Shown here: piece by piece, positions 16,929-22,647 of the stretch
Numbering within the stretch: the first letter of the stretch is position 1
How the letters are laid out: the number at the start of each line of letters is the position of its first letter
Source of the DNA: Oscillatoriales cyanobacterium CG2_30_40_61
Lineage (GTDB): Bacteria > Cyanobacteriota > Cyanobacteriia > Cyanobacteriales > Microcoleaceae
Length of the DNA: 38,488 nucleotides
NCBI GenBank assembly: GCA_001873365.1
Contig: MNYZ01000001.1
Span: 1-38,488 of the forward strand
Reading direction: 5' to 3'
Notes under the pieces: generated by a model
Told to the model about the DNA's origin: nothing
Databases searched by the model: none
Seen by the model: only the letters and a program-made list of their open reading frames with translations
Translations under genes and position numbers: made by a program

Positions 16929-18329
16929 TTATTGATTAACCTCTTTGTTAGCCATATAGATTTTAAACAAAGGGTCAAGAAAAAATTTAGAGCGATTGGC
17001 TTTTTTTCCTTTTTCTACTAACCCTCGACGTTGTAAAGATTGTATTCCATTGATAATTTCGTCCAAGGATAATTTTAACTCTAATATCATGGGTTCAATC
17101 TCTACTTCCTCTGATTGATTTGCCATTTCAATCATAATTTGTTTTTCCACTACAGATAACCGTTGCCAATGGCTTTGCAAAAGGGTTTCTAAATCTCCTA
17201 AAAATACAGTTTTACTATTTAAAAACTGAGAAACACAGCCGTTAAATAAGTTATCTATTGTATTAGCAATTAGTTTTAACGCCATAGGATGACCTTGATA
17301 CAGTTCAATCAACTCTAACCATTGTTCCTCATCCAGTAATTCTTTTTCTTCTAAAATTGCTTTTCCTCCCTCTCCTAACCCTTGCAGATGTAAAGTCCTA
17401 ATACAAGAATTTTTTCCCTCTAAGATAGCAATTTCTCGTGGTTTTTCCCAACTCAGAAGTATTAAACAACTAGGATGGCATGAAGTCGCAATTTGTTTAA
17501 AAAATATGCCATAATCTTCATAATCAGGTAAATATTGACCTGCTAATTGTCCTGAACTAAAAATAGATTGCAGATCATCTAAAATTAGTAAACACCGATA
17601 AGAACGACAATAATCTAAAACAGTAGGTAAAGGAGAATCTTCTGTTTGAGATAAACATTGAATTAAATTGGTTTTCAATTCTGATAATAGGGGTTTGTGG
17701 CTTAAACTCCGCCAAATAATAATATCAAATTCCTGTTGAATTTCTTTAATGAGTTGAACTGCGATCGCACTTTTTCCAATTTCACTCAGTCCGTATATTG
17801 TAATAAGTCGCATCTGTTCTTCTAATATCCATTGTTTTAGGGTGGAGAGTTCAGAAATGCGATCGTAAAAACTTAAAACTTCAGGTGCTTCTGTCAAATC
17901 AGATTTTTTAGGTTGATTTAGATTGGAATTATTGTTATTAGGCGGGTATGGTCTTTTTTGATGAAAATATTGATAGGGTGTAATTTCTGATAATTCTTGT
18001 TTTTCTGATGGTAAATTAACGTTATTATTATTGATAATATTTACACAGTCACCAATATTAGTAATATTATGAGAACCTAATGTTTCAAAAATAGAACGTA
18101 AGTTTGATTGTTTTATATCTTCCTCTAGGATATCAGATAGAAGTTTCCATAATTTCCAAGCTTGTTTTTTAACATGATCATAACTACAGTTATAATTCTC
18201 TGCGATTTCTGCGTATTTTTGACGTTGCCAAGTTCCTTCTAGTATCGCTTTTTGTAGAGAGTCGAGATGTTTTCCCGTTTTAGCAAACACCTGTTCATCA
18301 GTCCACTGCAAGACTTCTTGAATATCCAT
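16929..18329 (-). CDS. second HTH-STAND ATPase, divergent from the graspetide-like operon
   Basis: A 466-residue paralogue of the protein at 14169-15584. The N-terminal HTH-like domain (1-85: DSLQKAILEGTWQRQKYAEIAENYNCSYDHVKKQAWKLW) is followed by an Asn-rich linker (98-140) and an NB-ARC domain with Walker A GLSEIGKS (180-187), Walker B CLLILDDLQS and GHPMAL. A winged-helix-like end closes it (RRGLVEKGKKANRSKFFLD). The fourth Walker A position is Glu rather than Gly, but the GxxxxGKS consensus is kept. No sensor repeats follow. The gene is divergent, with a 209-bp gap, from the RiPP-like precursor at 18539. That gap holds three paired CCCAC sites, so local or autogenous regulation is plausible. 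A defence STAND role is the alternative. Confidence 0.78.
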   Translation of the reverse strand: MDIQEVLQWTDEQVFAKTGKHLDSLQKAILEGTWQRQKYAEIAENYNCSYDHVKKQAWKLWKLLSDILEEDIKQSNLRSIFETLGSHNITNIGDCVNIINNNNVNLPSEKQELSEITPYQYFHQKRPYPPNNNNSNLNQPKKSDLTEAPEVLSFYDRISELSTLKQWILEEQMRLITIYGLSEIGKSAIAVQLIKEIQQEFDIIIWRSLSHKPLLSELKTNLIQCLSQTEDSPLPTVLDYCRSYRCLLILDDLQSIFSSGQLAGQYLPDYEDYGIFFKQIATSCHPSCLILLSWEKPREIAILEGKNSCIRTLHLQGLGEGGKAILEEKELLDEEQWLELIELYQGHPMALKLIANTIDNLFNGCVSQFLNSKTVFLGDLETLLQSHWQRLSVVEKQIMIEMANQSEEVEIEPMILELKLSLDEIINGIQSLQRRGLVEKGKKANRSKFFLDPLFKIYMANKEVNQ

Positions 18330-18363
18330 AAATGTAGGTGAGGTTGTCGTTGAGTCTGAATTT

Positions 18364-18464
18364 TTCCCACTTTATCCCACTTTTTGCAATTATGGTAACT
18401 TTTTCCCACCTTATCCCACGATTTGAGAACTGGAAATATTTCAAAAGTTCCCACAATATACCAC
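18364..18464. promoter_or_regulatory. three direct 17-bp repeats of paired CCCAC boxes (candidate operator)
   Basis: Copies: TTCCCACTTTATCCCAC (18364-18380), TTCCCACCTTATCCCAC (18403-18419) and the weaker TTCCCACAATATACCAC (18448-18464). Within each, the two CCCAC-type boxes are 10 bp apart, one helical turn. Copy starts are 39 and 45 bp apart. They lie immediately upstream of the STAND start codon and 75-175 bp before the precursor start. This is the classic layout of a multi-site operator; the binding protein is inferred. Confidence 0.55.
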
Positions 18465-18538
18465 TATTTTTGCTTGTGTCAACCACCAATAGGATGATAT
18501 CTTATTGAGAGCAATCAAATTAACGAGGAATAAGACTA

Positions 18539-18805
18539 ATGGTTAAAACATTAGGAACTCAGCCAAGTTGTCCACAAAAATTACCTTTTGCAATGTTTTT
18601 TGCAGTGGAACCAGCTTTTACATCGATTGATAAACAGGTCTTAGAAACAGAGTTGCGATATAACCCTGAGTTCCAAATTAATGATGAAAGTCGCCTCAAT
18701 CTAATTGTGGGAGGACAAACCAGCACTAGCATCAAAAAATCTACAGCAAGTGGTACTTTTGCGGGCAAAGATGATGATGATAGTGTACAAGATGAAAGTC
18801 AATAG
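18539..18805 (+). CDS. putative graspetide (microviridin-like) precursor peptide
   Basis: An 88-residue small acidic protein next to a dedicated ATP-grasp ligase. The leader carries KLPFAMFFA (14-22), resembling the PFFARFL recognition helix of microviridin leaders. An LNLIVGG segment (53-59) looks like a double-glycine processing site. After it comes a Ser/Thr-rich stretch (61-73: six to eight hydroxyl residues) and an acidic end, KDDDDSVQDES (77-87). Omega-ester peptides form by joining Thr/Ser side chains to Asp/Glu, and this layout supplies both in order. The microviridin core TxKxPSD is absent; GTFAGKDDDD is the closest analogue. The ribosome-binding site is GAGGAA, 9 bp before the ATG. 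The exact ring pattern cannot be predicted from one sequence. Confidence 0.75.
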   Translation: MVKTLGTQPSCPQKLPFAMFFAVEPAFTSIDKQVLETELRYNPEFQINDESRLNLIVGGQTSTSIKKSTASGTFAGKDDDDSVQDESQ

Positions 18806-18832
18806 ATATTTACGGTTTAATAAAAAATAATA

Positions 18833-18879
18833 GAAACAAATGGGCATTTGTTTCTTAAAACAAACAATGCCCTTATTTT
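18833..18879 (+). terminator. overlapping alternative hairpins between precursor and ligase (attenuator-like)
   Basis: Hairpin 1: GAAACAAATG (18833-18842) and CATTTGTTTC (18845-18854), a perfect palindrome. Hairpin 2: GGGCATT (18842-18848) with AATGCCC (18866-18872), extended by GTTT/AAAC with one bulged base, then TTATTTT. Hairpin 2 is a Rho-independent terminator shape. The two share bases 18842-18854 and cannot coexist. It lies 27 bp after the precursor stop and before the ligase. Confidence 0.6.
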
Positions 18880-18907
18880 CATTAAGAATTTTAGTAGAAA
18901 TAATCAA

Positions 18908-19915
18908 ATGATGAAGCCGATTTTATTGATCACGAATAAGTGTGATGTTCATGCTGATTTTGTAGCCATAGAGTTGAGAAAAATGGGTTCCGATATTATT
19001 CGGATGAATACTGAAGATATTTTTGCTAACTCAAACTTTTTCTTGGAAAAATCAGAATTACAACAACCTTGGACAGTAAAATTTAATTTTCAAGATTCTA
19101 GTCAAACGTTTACAGACGAATCTTTTGATACAGTTTGGTACAGAAAACCAGAAAGGGTTGAAATTGAAGATTTGATCATAGAAGATCATGCTAAATTTTT
19201 TATTCAAGAAGAATATGATTATTTTTTACGTTCTTTCTATACTCTCTATGCAAATAAAAAATGGGTTAATCCTTTCTGGAGTCTGAGACACTCTAATCAA
19301 AAATTACCTAATTTAGAACTTGCAACTAAACTAGGTTTAAAAATCCCTAAAACTATTGTTACTAATAATTCTGATAAAGCTAAAGAATTTGGAGAAAAAT
19401 GTAGTTGGAATTTACTGGTTAAAACATTTCATTTTTCTGGTTTTGTAGTAAATCAAACCGAAGCATGGCACTGTTTTGCTAAACGAATTAATAAAGAAGA
19501 ATTTGAAGAATTTGCTGAAACAATTATTTTTGCTCCTACATTCTTACAAGAGTATATTGAAAAATCAATAGAATTGAGAGTAACTATTATAGGAGATGAG
19601 GTATTTACGGCTGCCATTCATTCTCAGGAAATAGAAAAAACAAAATCAGACTGGAGAGCAATTGATACTTACCAAATTAAGCATACTGTTTATGATTTAC
19701 CAGAAAATATTGCTAATAAGCTGTTAGCTTTTAATCGCCATTACTCTTTAGTTTTCTCAACCTTTGATTTAATTCTTACTCCCGATGGAGAATATTATTT
19801 TTTAGAATGTAATCCAAATGGTCAATGGTATTGGATTGAAGAATTAACAAAACTACCAATGGCTAAAGCAATGGCTAAATTTTTGTTGGGAATAAATTCC
19901 AACAGTTGGGGCTAG
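18908..19915 (+). CDS. ATP-grasp peptide ligase, graspetide synthetase (MvdC/MvdD-like)
   Basis: A 335-residue enzyme of the microviridin-ligase group, expected to activate Asp/Glu side chains of a precursor by ATP and close ester or amide macrocycles. Seen: the pre-ATP-grasp domain (PILLITNKCDVHADFVAIELRKMG, VWYRKPERVEIED), ATP-grasp body motifs (LLVKTFH, FLQEYIEKSIELRVTIIGDEVF) and the C-terminal metal and ATP site FDLILTPDGEYYFLECNPNGQWYWIE, a hallmark of this group. The reading frame is open from TTG 18848, but that lies inside the intergenic hairpin; ATG 18908 (or 18911) gives the natural MKPILLITN start. The ribosome-binding site is weak. Only one ligase is present, so a single linkage chemistry is expected. 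Neighbours are the precursor 102 bp upstream and a 3-TM protein downstream. Confidence 0.88.
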   Translation: MMKPILLITNKCDVHADFVAIELRKMGSDIIRMNTEDIFANSNFFLEKSELQQPWTVKFNFQDSSQTFTDESFDTVWYRKPERVEIEDLIIEDHAKFFIQEEYDYFLRSFYTLYANKKWVNPFWSLRHSNQKLPNLELATKLGLKIPKTIVTNNSDKAKEFGEKCSWNLLVKTFHFSGFVVNQTEAWHCFAKRINKEEFEEFAETIIFAPTFLQEYIEKSIELRVTIIGDEVFTAAIHSQEIEKTKSDWRAIDTYQIKHTVYDLPENIANKLLAFNRHYSLVFSTFDLILTPDGEYYFLECNPNGQWYWIEELTKLPMAKAMAKFLLGINSNSWG

Positions 19916-20023
19916 TTTAGCAAGATTATTATGAAGGAATAAACACCTCAAATAAGCCAAAATTAAAAGTTAACAGATTTTTAGTGCTTTCAAATTATTT
20001 ACTTTTTGATAAGGAGGTCAATC

Positions 20024-20359
20024 ATGGCATCAGGATCTAATTCAGTTCATTTTCAAAAAAAAATTTTAATCGGATGGGCAATTTTAGGATTGGTTTTTGG
20101 GCTTGGTATTTTAATTTACGAAATGATTTCACCTTCAGGAAGTTTTAATGGAATTGGAGAGATTATTGCTAATGTTATTGTCCTGATTCCTGGTATGGTC
20201 GGTGCAGGAGGTCTTTGTTTTTTGTTGGAAGGATTGATTATTTGTGGAGGCAGATTTTCAGAGGTAACTCATTCTCAATGGGTTTGGTATGTTTACCCGG
20301 TCTTTTTTCCCGTAACACTTGCTTTTGGTTGGGTTTTGAGCTTGCTTACATCAAAATAG
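20024..20359 (+). CDS. small three-helix membrane protein downstream of the ligase
   Basis: A 111-residue protein that I do not recognise. The start is ATG 20024, set by a strong AAGGAGG ribosome-binding site at 20011-20017; the in-frame TTG at 20006 lies upstream of it. Three hydrophobic segments are seen, at about 14-35 (ILIGWAILGLVFGLGILIYEMI), 47-74 (IIANVIVLIPGMVGAGGLCFLLEGLIICGG) and 86-108 (VWYVYPVFFPVTLAFGWVLSLL). Short polar ends follow. It lies 108 bp after the ligase on the same strand with no terminator between, and is followed by one at 20389, so it is probably the last gene of the RiPP-like operon. Immunity, export assistance or an unrelated membrane role are all possible. Confidence 0.65.
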   Translation: MASGSNSVHFQKKILIGWAILGLVFGLGILIYEMISPSGSFNGIGEIIANVIVLIPGMVGAGGLCFLLEGLIICGGRFSEVTHSQWVWYVYPVFFPVTLAFGWVLSLLTSK

Positions 20360-20388
20360 AAACCTACATAAAATTAGTTTATAAAAGT

Positions 20389-20454
20389 GGGGCGGGTTTA
20401 GTAATATTGGTATGAAGTGACAAAGCTCTCAAATAACCCGCCCCTACAATTTTT
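20389..20454 (+). terminator. possible operon terminator built from the GGGGCGGGTT inverted repeat
   Basis: GGGGCGGGTT (20389-20398) and AACCCGCCCC (20435-20444) form a perfect 10-bp stem with a 36-nt loop, followed by TACAATTTTT. It belongs to the same repeat family as 22132-22186 and 31463-31494. The long loop weakens the case. Confidence 0.4.
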
Positions 20455-20476
20455 CTGAAAACAGGTTATAGTAGTA

Positions 20477-20830
20477 TTAAGCTAATAATAATCGTCCTTT
20501 GGGTTCAGGAATAGAACGTCCTAACTCTTGGGCTGTTTCAATCCATTCTTGCATAATAATTTCTACATTTTCTAATGCTTCCTGATAGGTTTTTCCATCC
20601 GCAGCACATCCAGGTAACTCTGGTACTTCTGCAATAAACGCTTGATCTTCATGACTCCAATAAATCACTATTTTATGTTGAGACTGGATAATTTCTTGCA
20701 ATTTCTGTTTAACTTCTGGTTTCACATTTAAGTCCACATCAGGATCACCAAAATATTCCTCTAGGCATTGCTCAACGGTGTGCCGAATTAAATCTTGAAG
20801 TTGTTCTACAGTCAGATTACTTACCAACAT
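20477..20830 (-). CDS. HicB-like antitoxin-family protein
   Basis: A 117-residue protein. The C-terminal half (about 50-117) is the HicB partial RNase-H-like fold: HKIVIYWSHEDQAFIAEVPELPGCAADGKTYQEALENVEIIMQEWIETAQELGRSIPEPKG. The first 48 residues form an acidic extra N-terminal helical region (VEQLQDLIRHTVEQCLEEYFGD) seen in a subset of cyanobacterial HicB-like proteins. No HicA toxin (short double-stranded-RNA-binding-like ORF with GSH) is adjacent, so it is an orphan. HicB proteins neutralise HicA and often repress their own promoter; this one lacks an obvious DNA-binding tail. A fragment of a near-identical gene remains at 15576-15627. Confidence 0.82.
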   Translation of the reverse strand: MLVSNLTVEQLQDLIRHTVEQCLEEYFGDPDVDLNVKPEVKQKLQEIIQSQHKIVIYWSHEDQAFIAEVPELPGCAADGKTYQEALENVEIIMQEWIETAQELGRSIPEPKGRLLLA

Positions 20831-20895
20831 TGTTAATCCCCAGATTCTTAACTGTTTGAATTTATTATATCAAAATTAAACGCAAGATTAAAATA

Positions 20896-20923
20896 GGCAA
20901 AAGAAGAATATTCTCCTTTTGCC
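20896..20923. repeat. second copy of the GGCAAAAG palindrome
   Basis: A 28-nt near-perfect palindrome with one mismatch, GGCAAAAGAAG...CTCCTTTTGCC, located between the ferredoxin and HicB-like genes. It pairs with the copy at 16568-16595. The two differ at several stem positions yet both keep nearly full pairing. Confidence 0.6.
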
Positions 20924-20977
20924 CGATACCAATTAAATGAATATAAAAAAAGGCAGTTTTAGCCCGCCAGAAATCAG

Positions 20978-21436
20978 TTATTCGGTTAAAGACTTCTCTT
21001 GTTTCCGTTTTTGCTTCTGACGTTTCCGGTTAGCTAAACCCGCTTCCACAGGGAAACCAACAACAGGAATTACCTGATCTTGACGTTCTACTTCTAAACG
21101 TTTTAGTTCAGTATAATTAACCCAATTAATACAATTAACCGGACAAGTATCAATTGCTTCCTGTATTAACGCGGATGTATCGCCATCCTGTCTAAATACC
21201 CGCGCTCGACCATAATCTTCTTGAATAAAAAAAGTATTACGAGCGACGTGGGAACAGTGTTTACACCCGATACAGGTGAGTTCATCCACATAAACCCCTT
21301 TTTGCCGCAATACACCGCCGAGTTCCGGCTCAAACCCCGAACGTTCCGGTGCATTTCGCAAAAATCCGCCCAATTCCGGTTCTAGTCCAGAACGTTCGGA
21401 TACGGGATCAGTTAGCGATACAGACCCATCAGACAT
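20978..21436 (-). CDS. [4Fe-4S]-type ferredoxin with duplicated N-terminal motif
   Basis: A 152-residue cyanobacterial/plastid-type ferredoxin. One cluster site is present: C55-x2-C58-x2-C61 (CIGCKHC) plus C98 in DTCPVNC. The protein therefore holds a single [4Fe-4S] cluster and transfers electrons. The N-terminal family motif ERSG(L/F)EPELGG(F/V)LR occurs twice, at 14-27 and 31-44, a 51-bp internal duplication. The C-terminus is highly basic (ANRKRQKQKRKQEKS). It is the last gene of the DUF2997-DUF1257-ferredoxin operon; its start overlaps the stop of the DUF1257 gene by one base. This trio is commonly conserved together in cyanobacteria, suggesting a shared redox or assembly function that is not yet defined. 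Confidence 0.88.
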   Translation of the reverse strand: MSDGSVSLTDPVSERSGLEPELGGFLRNAPERSGFEPELGGVLRQKGVYVDELTCIGCKHCSHVARNTFFIQEDYGRARVFRQDGDTSALIQEAIDTCPVNCINWVNYTELKRLEVERQDQVIPVVGFPVEAGLANRKRQKQKRKQEKSLTE

Positions 21437-21822
21437 TAGGCACTCCAGCGTTGTAAAACTAAGCGGATGGAACCATCTTGATGATTTTGTTGTTCTGAAA
21501 CTTGAAACCCTTGTTTGCTGGTTTCATTAACAACGGTGTGGTAAGCATAGCGTTGAGTGATTTTGCTCAAAAACCGATCAACGGGAACCGCTTGTTGCCA
21601 AAATTGTAAATCAGCAACAAACTCATATTCTTGGCCATTCCAGGTAAAACCTAAGTCATAACCGTTGTCTTGTTCAATGACGACTTGAGCAGGACGGGTT
21701 TGACCTTGATAACCGCGAACCTCTTTAGGGCCAGCTTTCCAGTCAATTCCCAGATCACTTAAAGCAGTTTGTAATGAGGTCAGATTCCGAATTTGGGTCT
21801 TGATTTGGCTAAAGTGTGACAT
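21436..21822 (-). CDS. ycf35: DUF1257 / Ycf35 family protein
   Basis: A 128-residue protein of the Ycf35/DUF1257 family, found in cyanobacteria and some plastid genomes and without an assigned function. Seen: the family opening MSHFSQIKTQIRNLTSLQTALSDLGIDW, then QGQTRPAQVVI, YDLGFTWNGQEYEFVADLQFW and the closing region FLSKITQRYAYHTVVNE. It is soluble with no cofactor motif. The gene overlaps the downstream ferredoxin by one base (TAATG arrangement), so they are translationally coupled. The DUF2997 gene lies 46 bp upstream on the same strand. Confidence 0.88.
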   Translation of the reverse strand: MSHFSQIKTQIRNLTSLQTALSDLGIDWKAGPKEVRGYQGQTRPAQVVIEQDNGYDLGFTWNGQEYEFVADLQFWQQAVPVDRFLSKITQRYAYHTVVNETSKQGFQVSEQQNHQDGSIRLVLQRWSA

Positions 21823-21868
21823 AGTTAGCTATTTTTAACGAGATTTTCAGTGAACTCAAAAACAGAAT

Positions 21869-22078
21869 TTACCAATGGCTCGAACCGACTTGGGTTGTCG
21901 CGGTCTCTGAATGTTGTTGGGTACGGGCGTAATATTCAGAAGTGGTTTCCTGAGTTAGTACGATACCTAATTCGGCTTCGAGGGCGGCGGTTACTTCCGC
22001 ACAGGAAGACCCAACAATGCCAGTAACTTTCTCCTGCACACGGCCATCTGGATAGATGATGAATTCTAAGGTTTCCAT
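21869..22078 (-). CDS. DUF2997 family protein
   Basis: A 69-residue protein of the DUF2997 family: METLEFIIYPDGRVQEKVTGIVGSSCAEVTAALEAELG. That is an N-terminal beta hairpin followed by a helix containing one conserved Cys (C26). The C-terminal 25 residues are polar and variable. Function unknown. It is the first gene of the operon with DUF1257 and the ferredoxin; the promoter must lie in the 570-bp gap that separates it from the divergent copper ATPase gene. Confidence 0.85.
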   Translation of the reverse strand: METLEFIIYPDGRVQEKVTGIVGSSCAEVTAALEAELGIVLTQETTSEYYARTQQHSETATTQVGSSHW

Positions 22079-22131
22079 TATGCTAGGGGAATGGCGAGGA
22101 TATACACCGACGGTTGACTCTTAACTGGTAC

Positions 22132-22186
22132 GGGCGGGTTTTTTGAGGTCTTTGTGAATTAATCACAATCGCCGATGAACCCGCCC
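22132..22186. repeat. GGGCGGGTT inverted repeat in the gap 22079-22647
   Basis: GGGCGGGTT (22132-22140) and AACCCGCCC (22178-22186) form a 9-bp stem enclosing a smaller GTGAATTAATCAC dyad. It belongs to the same family as 20389-20444. It lies just upstream of the DUF2997 start, where it could affect the operon's leader. The rest of the 569-bp gap holds the TGACTC sites and CCCCC repeats listed separately; no gene is seen. Confidence 0.6.
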
Positions 22187-22241
22187 CTACGACTCTTTAC
22201 CGACAACTGACAACTGATGATCCTTTTGTTGATTAGGCGTT

Positions 22242-22293
22242 TGACTCGAAATGTCCGTACATCAATTTTGACTAATGGAGTCAAAAAGAGTCA
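22242..22293. promoter_or_regulatory. clustered TGACT(C)/GAGTCA sites (candidate operator)
   Basis: TGACTC at 22242-22247, the dyad TTGACT-AATGG-AGTCAA at 22268-22284, and a further GAGTCA at 22288-22293. Four related half-sites lie within 52 bp of a divergent promoter gap between the DUF2997 operon and the copper ATPase. It does not resemble a known copper-regulator box that I can name. Confidence 0.35.
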
Positions 22294-22462
22294 CAACTTA
22301 ACAAAAGTTATTAATATTTGAGGCAGTAGGACAATTATATGTTAACTTTATCCTAAATTTACAATCCCAGTCTTAATAAAATCCTCAGAAACCTTTATAA
22401 TCTGGGGAGGACTGTTGATGAGCTTTTTTTGTCAGCCCCCGCAATTGATTGTTAAGAGAATT

Positions 22463-22577
22463 AGATCCCCCCTAACCCCCTTATTAATCGGGGAATTAGA
22501 TCCCTTAATCCTATTTTTTAGGAGAGAACTAAATTCAAAGTCCCCCTTTTTAAGGGGGATTTAGGGGGATCTAATCT
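22463..22577. repeat. two dispersed GATCCCCC/AGTCCCCC repeats
   Basis: AGATCCCCCCTAACCCCC begins at 22463, and AAGTCCCCCTTTTTAAGGGGG...GGGGGATCT covers 22538-22572. They are in opposite orientation and belong to the same family as 1996-2255 and 27051-27131. They occupy the leader region 70-180 bp before the copper ATPase start. Confidence 0.8.
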
Positions 22578-22647
22578 GGGGATTATTGCTTGATTTGACA
22601 CCAATAATTCTATTTTTCTTTGATAAGTACCAATAATCCAAACCTTT

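Noticed and set aside
18298-18489. Open frame on the minus strand overlapping the STAND start, with internal peptide repeats RGIRWEKV / SGIKWEKF
   Set aside because: The peptide repeats are only the CCCAC operator-like repeats read as codons; the paralogous STAND protein aligns from the 18329 start and there is no good ribosome-binding site.
18848-18907. N-terminal extension of the ATP-grasp ligase from TTG 18848
   Set aside because: It starts within the intergenic hairpins, and the family begins at the KPILLITN segment; ATG 18908 was chosen.
20477-20830. Complete HicAB toxin-antitoxin module
   Set aside because: No HicA-like ORF was found next to either HicB-like gene.
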